A stretch of 14,159 nucleotides of DNA, taken from positions 1 to 14,159 of the forward strand of contig USBZ01000051.1 of assembly GCA_900553065.1 (NCBI GenBank), given 5' to 3'. A program made the translations under genes and the position numbers. This document shows positions 1 to 8,139 of the stretch, in pieces (position 1 is the first letter of the stretch; every line of letters starts with the position of its first letter). Below the pieces are notes generated by a model. The model was not told where the DNA came from and did no database searches. It saw only the letters and a list, made by a program, of their open reading frames with translations. The DNA comes from an uncultured Desulfovibrio sp. Lineage in GTDB: Bacteria > Desulfobacterota > Desulfovibrionia > Desulfovibrionales > Desulfovibrionaceae.

Positions 1-1677
1 TTTTTTGATTTTACTCCATTTGCAGATCTCTTCCTCTGGAAAAATTAGGGGTTCCGTCTTTAAGGAGAAAAAGATGGGGACGTTAGGTTTGAGTTTTGAG
101 AGAGAGGAGGAGTGTGTGGAGGTATGTATTTATTTAGTTTTTAAAAGTTAACATAATTTACATTATGAGACAAAAAATTAATTCAATAAAGAACAGGTGG
201 TTATGCTAAATTCTTTTTAAAATGGCATTAATGAGGTTCTCCCCGTGGAAAAATCTTAGCACTTCTCATTGCGACGAGGATCTCAGGATCAGTTCATTTC
301 CGAACAGTCAGTGCTTCCCACTTCAATGCACATAGCCTACCGGCGAGCATCCTTATTCCGTCGAGATCTACTGGACGTACATGAGACTGTAGTTCTATGG
401 CAGAGCTACTGGCGCTGGAATTAATGCACAGAATCCATTCTGAGACTCGAAAATAAAAAATCCGTCCCTCGCATCACGAAAGACGGATTTTTATGCGTTG
501 TTTCTTGGATATCGAAACACGATGTATACTTTTGACAAAACGCTGACAAAAAAAGATATCAGTCTACATAATAAAAAGAGCGTCTGTGCCTTCTCTAAGA
601 AACAACTGAAAAGCATCTTATCCATTATCCGATGAAATCGGAGAATCTGAACAAGTAAGGGCCAGAGATGCTTCTTCTGACAAGTCGAGCGCTGCCCCCC
701 CTCTTCTAGTCAATATGTTTCGATAAAAAATTAAAGCTTTACTTTAAGAATGTCCCCTATAACGGCAATAAGTCTGCCTTCTTCACTGCCAATGGAAAAT
801 GCTGCCAGCAATACGGTCAAGGCTGCTGGCAACATCCTTGAGGATATAAGATGATAAAGGACTCCCCTACTTTTTATTTGATGAAAGTCGCTTCTAAGAC
901 ATAAGCCAAGCCGCTACCTGAATTCCGTAAAAGTTCAGTTTTCCCTGTGGGGAGCAAGCAATGACGAGTCCCCCCTACCCTGCCATTATTTCTTATGACT
1001 GTTATCTTTCTTCCACGATTTTGATAGCATGGGCTCGCGTCAGTCCTTCATAACTTCTGCCTTCAGACAAAAAAAGCACGCGTGCAGTGTTTCCGAAAAA
1101 TCCCCCTACGGACAGAATATTCACTCTGCTTTGTAACAAGAATTTAGAACCGATCTTTTTGTGACATTTAAAACGCCTACCTGTCTCCATGAGAAATCCA
1201 GCGCCTTAAACGATGCCGGTTTCAAATACAACTGCCAAATTTTTCTTCGGCGTCTAAGCCCAATACTGCTCCGCTGTGAAATGCTTCGTGCAGAAAGCTC
1301 TACAACATCTCTCGGAAGCAGTCGTTCAAAGTACGGCAGATAGCCAGACTAATATTTCTCATTCGCCCGCTCTCTCGTACATCCAAGAATAAACACTAAT
1401 AGGTTTCTACTTCGGTAGCTTTTGCTTGCTCGGTAGATTTTCCTACCGTCATACCAAGTAGCTCCACATATACTCCTGTAAGGGGCTCTTGTCGGCAGCC
1501 GCGCCTAACGGCGCACACAAAATCTGCTATCTGCATTTGGCTTAGCTACTAATGGCACACAGCCATCTCATATGCATCAAATTGTTTTTTATGTATAGTG
1601 TTTTGGTCTTACACAGTTTCTGGGGAGTTTTCTGTTTCGATCGCTTACGCTCCTCAACCGCCTGAAGGCATTAAACC
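1..1677. other. AT-rich stretch without a convincing gene
   Basis: I find no credible gene in about 1.7 kb. By eye the composition is clearly richer in A and T than the rest of the window. Only short frames exist, none combining a ribosome binding site, a good start and a recognisable protein. On the minus strand several short open stretches follow one another (46 codons at 1396-1536, 62 at 1002-1190, 34 at 731-835), which could be debris of decayed genes. I could not identify any of them. No tRNA, rRNA or CRISPR-like structure was seen. The only clear element is the hairpin at 451-492. Confidence 0.6.
451..492 (-). terminator. Rho-independent terminator-like hairpin
   Basis: Arms at 456-466 and 482-492 are fully complementary (11 bp, core ATCCGTC/GACGGAT) around a 15-nt loop. 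Read on the minus strand the stem is followed by a long T run (TTTTTTATTT), so minus is the better direction; on the plus strand the tail is shorter. No intact gene lies directly upstream on either strand, so it may be left over from a lost gene or end an unrecognised small RNA. Confidence 0.6.
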
Positions 1678-1710
1678 AAAAAGAGCTCCGCAAGTCGCGG
1701 AGCTCTTTTT
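1678..1710 (-). terminator. hydAB operon terminator
   Basis: The 9-bp GC-rich stem GAGCTCCGC/GCGGAGCTC (1683-1691 and 1697-1705) has a 5-nt loop and is extended by A5/T5 (1678-1682 with 1706-1710). On the minus strand it ends in a T run. It starts 17 nt after the hydB stop codon, where a terminator of this operon is expected. Confidence 0.85.
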
Positions 1711-1726
1711 GAAATCAAATCAGCAC

Positions 1727-2104
1727 TTAGGCTTCGTAGGGGTACTTCTTGTAGCGGAATTCTCCGCCACGAGGTCCGGGATACTGACCTTCTGCATGAA
1801 GCTTCTTCACTGCAGCGGACTTATCATACCACTTGGTGTGCAGCAGATGATGAGACTTTTCACTCAGCGGCTTTTCCAGAAACTTCTGATAGAGCTCCTG
1901 AACCTGCACGTTGTCCTGAGAGGCACGATGCGCAAAGGCCTTGTCTTCGCGGTACACGCTGGCCATGCGTTCCTGCATGTAATCCTTAATGCTGCGGACA
2001 CCGGCCACGGCACGACCGGTCCAATGAATGCCGAGTGCCAGACCGCCGGTGAGGATGCAGCAGCCGCGCAAAAAACCACGGCGGGTAATGCTTTTGATGG
2101 ACAT
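1727..2104 (-). CDS. hydB: Periplasmic [FeFe] hydrogenase small subunit HydB
   Basis: This 125-residue protein starts with a twin-arginine signal (TRRGFLRG at residues 8-15, then a hydrophobic stretch) with likely cleavage near residue 35. The rest (RSIKDYMQERMASVYREDKA and onwards) matches the small subunit of Desulfovibrio periplasmic [FeFe] hydrogenase, usually about 123 residues. In that family it wraps around the large subunit and carries the folded heterodimer, including the signal-less HydA, through the Tat pathway. The start is supported by AAGGAG, which overlaps the hydA stop codon, with 9 nt between the two genes, so translation is probably coupled. It has no metal-binding motif of its own. 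The terminator directly downstream makes it the last gene of the operon. Confidence 0.93.
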   Translation of the reverse strand: MSIKSITRRGFLRGCCILTGGLALGIHWTGRAVAGVRSIKDYMQERMASVYREDKAFAHRASQDNVQVQELYQKFLEKPLSEKSHHLLHTKWYDKSAAVKKLHAEGQYPGPRGGEFRYKKYPYEA

Positions 2105-2113
2105 GGAATCTCC

Positions 2114-3364
2114 TTATGCCTGGCTTTCTTCGAGGCGCTGTCTGTAACTGGCAAAGAGCTGACCGGCTTTGTGCTCAAACACATCCCACACGGTGGGCAT
2201 GATGGGCTGACCACCGCCGCAGACGCAGCCGCCGGGGCAGGCCATGAATTCAATGAAGTGATACGGGCATTCTCCGGCACGAACCTTGTTGAGAACAGCC
2301 GGGAAGTTTTTGGCACCGTGGACGACAGCAACCTTGATTTCCGTACCAGCAATGTTGATGGTGGCTTCTCTGAAGCCTTCCATACCGCGCACGGGGTGGA
2401 AATCCATTTTACCGGGCTTCTCTCCGGTCACGGCCTGATAGGCAAAACGAAGGGCCGCCTCCATAACGCCGCCGGTTACGCCGAAGATAGTGGCGCCGCC
2501 GGTGGATTCGCCCATGAGGCTGTCTACACCGCTTTCCGGCAGGTGAGCCAGATCAATACCGGCCTTCTTGATCATGTAGGCAAGTTCGCGGGTATTGATG
2601 GTAGCGTCGATGTCGCGCGTACCGCTGGAATTGAGTTCGGGACGCAGACCTTCATACTTCTTGGCCACGCAGGGCATGATGGAAACCGTATAGATCTTGT
2701 CCTTGTCATAGCCCTTCTGCTCGGCGCCATAGGTCTTGGACAGCGCGCCGTTCATGCCTACAGGAGACTTGCAGGAAGAGAAATGGGGAAGGAGATCGGG
2801 ATAGTAGGTTTCACAGTACTTCTGCCAGCCGGGGCAGCAGGAGGTGAACTGAGGCAGATCCTTCTGAGCCTTCAGACGTTCCACGAATTCGGAAGCTTCT
2901 TCCCAGATGGTAACGTCAGCCGTAAATTCGGTGTCCCAGCAGTGGGCAAAGCCCAGCATCTTGAGAGCAGTCAGCATACGACCAGTGGTCACGGAACCGA
3001 CGGGCATACCGAAAGCTTCGCCGAGGGCATAGCGCACGGCCGGGGCGGGCATGGCGATGCACTTCACATTCTTGTCGGCCAGCTTCTGCTCCAGTTCAGG
3101 CACCCAGGTCTGTTCTTCATAGATGGCACCCTGGGGGCAGTGAACGAGGCACTGACCGCAGTTGATGCAGGCTTCAGGGTGAGGAATACTATGCACCTTG
3201 CCGGAAGCGCCATAGATGGCATCCACAGGGCAGTAGCGCTGGCAGGAATCGCAGCCGATGCACTTTTTAGGATCGATCTGCACAAAAGAAAGCTGGTCCG
3301 GGTTGCTCCCAACCGCGGGGACATGCGCTTCATACTGCACATGCTCCATAGTAATACGAGCCAT
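2114..3364 (-). CDS. hydA: Periplasmic [FeFe] hydrogenase large subunit HydA
   Basis: Catalytic subunit (416 residues) that interconverts H2 with protons and electrons in the periplasm; in Desulfovibrio such enzymes mainly oxidise H2 and pass electrons to c-type cytochromes. Two [4Fe-4S] sites sit at the N terminus (Cys 35, 38, 41, 45 and Cys 66, 69, 72, 76). The three H-cluster signatures are intact: FTSCCPGW (173-180), MPCVAKKYE (230-238) and CPGGCVCGGGQP (376-387), giving the four cluster cysteines near 176, 232, 376 and 380. The length fits the short Desulfovibrio form (about 421). It lacks its own export signal, so it should hitchhike with HydB. The start is supported by GGAGAG 6 nt upstream. 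No HydE/F/G maturases occur in the window, so they must be encoded elsewhere. Confidence 0.96.
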   Translation of the reverse strand: MARITMEHVQYEAHVPAVGSNPDQLSFVQIDPKKCIGCDSCQRYCPVDAIYGASGKVHSIPHPEACINCGQCLVHCPQGAIYEEQTWVPELEQKLADKNVKCIAMPAPAVRYALGEAFGMPVGSVTTGRMLTALKMLGFAHCWDTEFTADVTIWEEASEFVERLKAQKDLPQFTSCCPGWQKYCETYYPDLLPHFSSCKSPVGMNGALSKTYGAEQKGYDKDKIYTVSIMPCVAKKYEGLRPELNSSGTRDIDATINTRELAYMIKKAGIDLAHLPESGVDSLMGESTGGATIFGVTGGVMEAALRFAYQAVTGEKPGKMDFHPVRGMEGFREATINIAGTEIKVAVVHGAKNFPAVLNKVRAGECPYHFIEFMACPGGCVCGGGQPIMPTVWDVFEHKAGQLFASYRQRLEESQA

Positions 3365-3444
3365 TCAACTCTCCACAGGTAAGATGTTCGGCCATGAATC
3401 CCCCGCGTGAAAAGCGGACAGGTCGGGATACATTGCTTTTTAGC

Positions 3445-3473
3445 ACCTTATCTCATTAATCGGCCCTTGTAAA
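3445..3473 (-). promoter_or_regulatory. Possible sigma70 promoter of hydAB
   Basis: Minus-strand TTTACA (3468-3473) and TAAGGT (3445-3450) are separated by 17 nt and lie about 80 nt before the hydA start. The -35 box matches 5 of 6 consensus bases but the -10 box only 3 of 6, so this is a candidate only. Confidence 0.35.
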
Positions 3474-3980
3474 TAATTCCGTGCGATTTTTCCTTCACAT
3501 ATATAATATTGATAAATCATTTCAAACTATTGTTAAAAAGTCCCCTGAAAGGAACCTGTCCGGATCTCTTAGGGCAAGCCCCTCTGAGATCCCCTACCGG
3601 AAGCAAAGAAAAAGCCCCTCAACTTACTGAAAAAGTTTCAAGTAAACACGGAAGTGCAACAATACGCCTTCCCCTGCGCAAACATACGCCGCTCGAGTCT
3701 TTTCATGGAGGCGTTTCTTTTCGAATTTTCTCTATCCTGCTGCACAACACCGTTTGCAGGCTTTTCCCAAACTCCGAGAATCCGCCCTGACGACAGATCG
3801 GTATCCCTTCGTCTTCCACCGGGCATGCGCTTATCAAAATAACATCTGTTCTCTTCTGGGTAAAATCTTCCTTTCAGGATCTGGCGATCATCCGGCGTAA
3901 TCAGCACCTGCGCCGCATCCGCAATGTCGACGCATCACCTCAGCTGCCGCCAGTCTCAAACCGATTCCTCGATGATGCAT
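3474..3980. other. Intergenic stretch, possible decayed coding remnant
   Basis: About 500 bases between hydAB and the met operon hold no clear gene. On the minus strand an 89-codon open frame (3638-3907, GTG start) has fairly natural composition near its start (LITPDDRQILKGRFYPEENR). A neighbouring frame just upstream (about 3926-3980) reads like protein too (GIGLRLAAAEVMRR), as if one gene had been broken by a frameshift. No ribosome binding site was seen and I do not recognise the family. The region lies directly downstream of the met terminator, so it has no obvious promoter. Confidence 0.3.
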
Positions 3981-4028
3981 AAAAAAACACCTTTCCAGCA
4001 AGACGACGTCTTCATTCTGGAAAGGTGT
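3981..4028 (-). terminator. metNIQ operon terminator
   Basis: A 12-bp stem with arms at 3987-3998 and 4017-4028 (core CACCTTTCCAG/CTGGAAAGGTG) encloses an 18-nt loop that can itself fold (AAGAC/GTCTT). On the minus strand it is followed by seven T's. It lies about 43 nt after the metQ stop codon. Confidence 0.88.
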
Positions 4029-4070
4029 CTGTACTGTGTACCGGCCGGATGCATCCTTACCGGAAAAGTA

Positions 4071-4871
4071 CTACTTGGCGGGAACCACAGCTCCCTCGTA
4101 CTTGTCATTGATGAACTTCTTGATTTCATCGCTCTTCAGGACTTCCGCAAGAGCCTGAAGTTCGGGTCTCTGTTCATCGCCTTCACGAACAGCCAGAATG
4201 TTGGCATAGGTCGTAGCGGCAATGGAGTCGGCAGTTTCAGCCGCAAGAGCGTCCTTAACCTTCAGACCGCCGAGAATGGCGTAATTGCCGTTGATGGTGG
4301 CAAAATCAACGTCGGGCAGAGAACGCACAAGCTGAGCAGCTTCGAGCTCTTCGATCTTCAGCTTGTTGGGATTGTCCACGATGTCGCGACGGGTTGCGCT
4401 GAGACCGGCGTCATCCTTCAGCTTGATCAGACCGTTGGCCTGAAGAAGCAGCAGCGCGCGGGCTTCATTGGTGGTATCGTTGGGAACAGCCACAACCGCG
4501 CCCTTCTTAAGATCCTTGAGCGACGTGCTCTTTCCGGCGTAGATGCCGAAAGGTTCATAATGCACGGACGCGATGGAAATCAGCTTGGTGCCCTTTTCCT
4601 TATTGAAGTCGGAAAGATAGGGCTGATGCTGGAAGTAGTTCGCGTCAAGTTCGCCGGCATCGAGAGCCATGTTGGGCTGAACATAGTCGGCATATTCGAT
4701 GATCTTAAGATCATGACCCTTGGCCTTCATCAGAGGAATGGCGGCCTTGAGGATTTCGGCATGGGGGGTAGGAGAAGCTCCAACTTTGACCTCGGCGGCC
4801 TCGGCCTGGAAGGGGGCTCCCGCAAACATCACGGAAAGCAGCGCCGAAAAAAGAACGGGGCAGAGTTTCAT
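4071..4871 (-). CDS. metQ: Methionine ABC transporter substrate-binding protein MetQ
   Basis: A 266-residue NlpA/MetQ-family periplasmic binding protein that captures methionine (D- or L-) for the MetN-MetI transporter. The mature part begins EVKVGASPTPHAEIL and carries the family stretches DYVQPNMALDAGELDANYFQHQPYL (given here as residues about 63-87) and VAVPNDTTNEARALLLL. The signal peptide (residues 1 to about 26) ends in AEA-A, a signal peptidase I site. I see no lipobox: the only early Cys is residue 4, before the hydrophobic core. Many relatives, including the E. coli protein, are lipoproteins, so this one may be freely periplasmic. The start is supported by GAGG 5 nt upstream. It is the last gene of metNIQ, 34 nt after metI. 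Confidence 0.93.
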   Translation of the reverse strand: MKLCPVLFSALLSVMFAGAPFQAEAAEVKVGASPTPHAEILKAAIPLMKAKGHDLKIIEYADYVQPNMALDAGELDANYFQHQPYLSDFNKEKGTKLISIASVHYEPFGIYAGKSTSLKDLKKGAVVAVPNDTTNEARALLLLQANGLIKLKDDAGLSATRRDIVDNPNKLKIEELEAAQLVRSLPDVDFATINGNYAILGGLKVKDALAAETADSIAATTYANILAVREGDEQRPELQALAEVLKSDEIKKFINDKYEGAVVPAK

Positions 4872-4905
4872 GAAAACCTCACAATGTTCCGGTGCTCAGC
4901 ACCAA

Positions 4906-5559
4906 TTAGAAGACACGCTTGTCAAAGCGCTTCGTTGCCCAGTTGCCCAGCATCTGGAACAGCTGAACGATAACGATCAGAAGAATGATGGTGGCAAACA
5001 TGATATCCGTCTGATATCTGTTGTAGCCGTACATGATGGCCAGCTTGCCGAGACCGCCGCCGCCCACGGCGCCGGACATGGCCGAATAGCCGAGAATGGT
5101 AATGGCCGCCACGGCGCTGCCGTTCAGCAGAGAAGGCAGAGCTTCAGGCAACAGCACCTTGGAAATGATCTGCCAGGTGGACGCCCCCATGGACTGGGCC
5201 GCTTCCACGACACCGCTGTCCACCTCAAGAAGCGAAGCTTCGATAAGGCGGGCAACAAAAGGAGCCGCCGCGATAACCAGAGGAACCACGGTAGCGTTAT
5301 TGCCGATGGTCGTTCCCACAAGAAAACGGGTGAAGGGAATGACGGCAATCATCAGAATAAGGAAGGGGAAGGAACGGGTCAGGTTCACCACCATGTCGAG
5401 CGCCGCGTAGAACACCGGACGCGGCGCAATGCCGTCCTTGCGGCAGATGACAAGAAGTACGCCCATCACCATGCCGAAAACATAGGAAAGAATCGTGGAG
5501 ACCACCGTCATATAAAGGGTGTCGAGCACGCCCTCCCACAGCATTTCCACAAGCTGCAT
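4906..5559 (-). CDS. metI: Methionine ABC transporter permease MetI
   Basis: Inner-membrane permease of 217 residues with about five hydrophobic segments. The cytoplasmic EAA loop (VVEAAQSMGAS, Glu-Ala-Ala at 119-121 and Gly at 125) that docks on the MetN ATPase is present, as is the family stretch GYSAMSGAVGGGGLG. I chose the ATG at 5559 because it gives the normal MetI N terminus (MQLVEMLWEGVLDTLYMT) and starts 1 nt after the metN stop. A longer frame back to 5730 would overlap metN by about 170 nt with un-MetI-like residues. No close Shine-Dalgarno is visible; GGAGG about 18 nt upstream lies inside metN, so translation is probably coupled to metN termination. Confidence 0.93.
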   Translation of the reverse strand: MQLVEMLWEGVLDTLYMTVVSTILSYVFGMVMGVLLVICRKDGIAPRPVFYAALDMVVNLTRSFPFLILMIAVIPFTRFLVGTTIGNNATVVPLVIAAAPFVARLIEASLLEVDSGVVEAAQSMGASTWQIISKVLLPEALPSLLNGSAVAAITILGYSAMSGAVGGGGLGKLAIMYGYNRYQTDIMFATIILLIVIVQLFQMLGNWATKRFDKRVF

Positions 5560-5560
5560 A

Positions 5561-6568
5561 TCAAACACGGGACATATCCTCCAGTTCAAGACCGCGGGAG
5601 GCGGCAAAGGCACGAATACGTTCACAGGCCACGGGGTCATCCGGCAGCTGCATGACCATCTGACCGCAGACGACACCGTCGATTTCACGAAGATCGGAGT
5701 ACAGAATGCTGAGGGGCTTGCCGCAGTCAAGGATCATGTTTCCGATGACCGGCTCAAGTGAACTGCTGCCGTTGAACACAATGCGGACGACCCGTTCCTG
5801 GGGAAGCTTTTCCGGCTTGATGGCTTCAGGAATCACCATGGTTCTCGCCGCTTCCGTGCGGGGATGATAGAAGACGTCTTCCACGGGACCGGTCTCCGCA
5901 ATCTTTCCGCCGGCAATAATGGCGACGTGACTGCAGATTTTCTCAATAACGCTCATTTCGTGCGTAATGATCACCGCGGTGATGCCGAGACGACGATTGA
6001 TATCCTTAATAAGGGAGAGAATGGACTCCGTCGTGCTCGGATCAAGGGCAGACGTAGCTTCATCGCAAAGCAGCACCTTGGGATCGGAAGCAAGCGCACG
6101 GGCAATGGCGACGCGCTGCTTCTGTCCGCCCGAAAGCTGCGACGGATAAGAGTTCATTCTGTCGGACAATCCTACCAGATCCAGCAGCTCTTCCGCACGC
6201 TTGCGAGCCTTATCCTTCGGCGTTCCCACAAGTTCAAGCGGAAAACAGACGTTTTCCATGGCGGTACGCTGCATGAGCAGATTGAACTGCTGGAAAATCA
6301 TGCCCATGGAACGACGGGCCTGCCGCAGCTGCCTGTCATCCAGCAGACAAAGATCCCGGCCTTCGAACAGTACCTGTCCGCCGGTCGGACGCTCCAGCAT
6401 GTTGATGCAGCGCACCAGCGTGGACTTGCCGGCACCGCTTCTGCCGATGATTCCGAAAATATCGCCTTGATTGATATCAAGATTAATACCCTTCAGGGCA
6501 TACACTTCAGAATTTTTGCTCTGGAACTTCTTTTCCAGATTGCAGATTCTGATAATTGGCTCAGCCAT
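5561..6568 (-). CDS. metN: Methionine ABC transporter ATPase MetN
   Basis: ATPase that powers methionine uptake through MetI. In 335 residues it shows Walker A GRSGAGKS (42-49), a Q-loop Gln at 93, ABC signature LSGGQ (145-149), Walker B VLLCDE (165-170) and a switch His at 203 (ITHEM). The C-terminal part (about 255-335) corresponds to the NIL/ACT-like domain that in E. coli MetN binds methionine and shuts the transporter down (trans-inhibition), so feedback at the protein level is likely. The length is normal for the family. The start is supported by GGTGGAG 6 nt upstream and by a strong promoter at 6626-6654. It is the first gene of metN-metI-metQ. Confidence 0.96.
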   Translation of the reverse strand: MAEPIIRICNLEKKFQSKNSEVYALKGINLDINQGDIFGIIGRSGAGKSTLVRCINMLERPTGGQVLFEGRDLCLLDDRQLRQARRSMGMIFQQFNLLMQRTAMENVCFPLELVGTPKDKARKRAEELLDLVGLSDRMNSYPSQLSGGQKQRVAIARALASDPKVLLCDEATSALDPSTTESILSLIKDINRRLGITAVIITHEMSVIEKICSHVAIIAGGKIAETGPVEDVFYHPRTEAARTMVIPEAIKPEKLPQERVVRIVFNGSSSLEPVIGNMILDCGKPLSILYSDLREIDGVVCGQMVMQLPDDPVACERIRAFAASRGLELEDMSRV

Positions 6569-6602
6569 GCTTCACTCCACCCGCATCCGCGGGAAAAAAT
6601 AT

Positions 6603-6620
6603 GTCCTCACGCAGAAGGAC
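6603..6620 (-). promoter_or_regulatory. Inverted repeat at the 5' end of the met transcript
   Basis: GTCCT (6603-6607) and AGGAC (6616-6620) flank 8 nt. Given the promoter at 6626-6654, the predicted transcription start (about 6619) falls at the edge of this repeat. It could be an operator or a 5' RNA hairpin. A second small stem, CCCGC/GCGGG at 6580-6593, lies just before the metN ribosome binding site. I do not see a SAM riboswitch fold. Confidence 0.3.
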
Positions 6621-6625
6621 GTGCT

Positions 6626-6654
6626 AGTATAGCCTCTTTTTCTTTTTTTGTGAA
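6626..6654 (-). promoter_or_regulatory. Sigma70 promoter of metNIQ
   Basis: Minus-strand TTCACA (6649-6654) and TATACT (6626-6631) are spaced exactly 17 nt apart. Each matches five of six consensus bases, and the spacer is A-rich. The -10 box lies about 57 nt before the metN start. Confidence 0.78.
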
Positions 6655-6708
6655 TAGAATTCTGTTGCCTCGGGCTGGAGCGCTGTACATTCTTCCCGTT
6701 CACGGATA

Positions 6709-6737
6709 AAAAAACGCCATCGCCTGATGGCGTTTTT
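6709..6737. terminator. Terminator-like hairpin in the ybaK leader
   Basis: An 11-bp stem AAAAACGCCAT/ATGGCGTTTTT (6710-6720 and 6727-6737) has a 6-nt loop, and T5 forms the plus-strand end. It lies between the divergent metN and ybaK genes, 32 nt before the ybaK start. No plus-strand gene precedes it in the preceding several kb, so on the plus strand it lies inside the ybaK leader unless ybaK has a promoter in those 32 nt. It could act as an attenuator, or insulate against antisense transcription. Confidence 0.7.
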
Positions 6738-6769
6738 CATCGCGCTCAGGACGCAAATGGAGAGATATT

Positions 6770-7252
6770 ATGGCTGCCGTGAAGAAAACCAATGCCGCAC
6801 GAACCCTGGACAAGCTGGGCATCCCTTACGAACTGAACAGCTATCCTGTTGATCTTGATGATCTTTCTGCCACCCACGTTGCCGAAAGCATGGGCGTTGA
6901 TCCAGCCTGCGTGTTCAAAACTCTCGTTACCCGCGGCCATCCCAACGGCATAGCGCTGGCCGTTATTCCCGGCAATGCCGAACTCAATCTGAAAAAGTTC
7001 GCCGCCGTGTTTCATGACAAAAGTGTGGAAATGGTTCCCCTCAAAGAGGTTCTGCCGCTGACGGGATACATCCGCGGCGGCTGCTCTCCCGTAGGAACCA
7101 AAAAGCCCTACCCTGTCTGCATCGACGAGTCGGCCATACTTTTCGACAAGATTTATGTGTCCGCAGGACAGCGCGGACTGCAGTTTGTCATTGCTCCGGA
7201 AGATCTTGCCAAAGCTGTAGATGCCGTGTTTGCCGACATCGTCATGGCCTGA
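6770..7252 (+). CDS. ybaK: YbaK/EbsC family aminoacyl-tRNA deacylase
   Basis: Cytoplasmic editing enzyme of 160 residues. Family members hydrolyse mischarged Cys-tRNA(Pro), which prolyl-tRNA synthetase makes, and work in trans with that synthetase. The sequence carries the family hallmarks: the invariant Lys in VFKTLVT (Lys 50, corresponding to the essential Lys of characterised YbaK proteins) and GYIRGGCSPVGTKK (99-112) lining the pocket. The length matches YbaK (about 159), and it lacks the INS-domain features of ProXp-type relatives. The start has GGAG 7 nt upstream. It is divergent from metNIQ and behind a terminator-like hairpin. Specificity for Cys-tRNA(Pro) is inferred from the family. 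Confidence 0.92.
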   Translation: MAAVKKTNAARTLDKLGIPYELNSYPVDLDDLSATHVAESMGVDPACVFKTLVTRGHPNGIALAVIPGNAELNLKKFAAVFHDKSVEMVPLKEVLPLTGYIRGGCSPVGTKKPYPVCIDESAILFDKIYVSAGQRGLQFVIAPEDLAKAVDAVFADIVMA

Positions 7253-7362
7253 GGCCACTCCTGCGAAGCTTCCTGCACGTATAATGCCGGCGCAGCCATG
7301 CCCTGCTACACTCGGAGACCTTCCGACGGCAGGACGGCGACTTTTTCCGATCAGGAGTTCTC

Positions 7363-7941
7363 ATGCTCATTCAGACACCCCGCCTTATGCTCCGCCCATG
7401 GAAAGCGGAAGATCTCCCCGCCTTCCGCGCACTCAATGCCGACCCGGACGTCATGCGGCATTTCCCTTCCGTACTCACGGCAGAAGAAAGCGATACGCTG
7501 GCCGCATCCATACAGACCCGAACCAGAAATCAGGGCTTCGGACTTCTGGCCCTGGAAATACCGGGTGTCACAGCATTTGCCGGATTCGTCGGTCTGAATG
7601 TGCCCTCCTTTGATTCTTCCCTGGTGGAAATCGGCTGGAGACTGCACAAAAAATGCTGGGGACACGGCTTTGCCACGGAGGCCGCTGCCGCTGCGCTGGA
7701 AGTCGGCTTTTCCCGACTTGGCATGAAAAGCATCTGCAGCTTTACCGCCGTTGTGAATACCTCTTCCGAACGGGTAATGCAGCGACTGGGCATGGAACAT
7801 CGTCCTGAAAAGGATTTCAATCACCCTGCCCTTCCCCCGGATCACAGACTCGCAAGACATATTTTTTATCTTATGACGGCAGCGCGATGGCAAGAGGAAA
7901 AAACGTGCTTTCCCTTCCTTGACGACATGATCGTCGGCTGA
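7363..7941 (+). CDS. GNAT acetyltransferase, RimJ/RimL-like
   Basis: A 192-residue GNAT-fold acetyltransferase that transfers acetyl from acetyl-CoA to an amine. The N terminus (IQTPRLMLRPWKAEDLPAF) and the C-terminal stretch NTSSERVMQRLGME are typical of the RimJ/RimL branch, which contains enzymes acting on ribosomal protein N termini and on antibiotics or other small molecules. The acetyl-CoA pyrophosphate loop is seen as KKCWGHGFATEA (96-107). The start is supported by AGGAG 5 nt upstream. It follows ybaK after 110 nt on the same strand and ends before a bidirectional terminator. The substrate cannot be told from sequence; N-terminal protein acetylation is possible but unproven. Confidence 0.88.
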   Translation: MLIQTPRLMLRPWKAEDLPAFRALNADPDVMRHFPSVLTAEESDTLAASIQTRTRNQGFGLLALEIPGVTAFAGFVGLNVPSFDSSLVEIGWRLHKKCWGHGFATEAAAAALEVGFSRLGMKSICSFTAVVNTSSERVMQRLGMEHRPEKDFNHPALPPDHRLARHIFYLMTAARWQEEKTCFPFLDDMIVG

Positions 7942-8139
7942 ACCTCTCTCCACGAGTCTTTACAAGAGTCGGAAAATCTCGAATCTCGCTTCGCATTCAA
8001 CAGCATTTTCGAGCACGCGCCTCACGAGTCCCGCAAATCAGAAGAATTTTAGAAGAATGAAAAAACAGTAATCCCTCGCTCCACGAATCTCCGGATCAAA
8101 CGGCGCGTCCATCTTGTCGGCACGTTTCATGCATCATAC

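Noticed and set aside
229..450. Minus-strand open stretch interrupted by a TGA (ending ALTVRK, then TDPEILVAMRS)
   Set aside because: There is no start with a ribosome binding site, no Cys near the TGA and no recognisable family, so neither a selenoprotein nor a gene can be argued.
532..571. Promoter-like TTGACA with an AT-rich downstream segment on the plus strand
   Set aside because: No good -10 box at the right spacing and no gene downstream.
731..835. 34-codon minus-strand frame with a hydrophobic stretch (LPAALTVLLAAF)
   Set aside because: It has no ribosome binding site at a usable distance and no recognisable homology; chance cannot be excluded.
4906..5730. Longer MetI starting at 5730
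   Set aside because: It would overlap metN by about 170 nt and add 57 residues unlike any MetI; the ATG at 5559 gives the normal N terminus.
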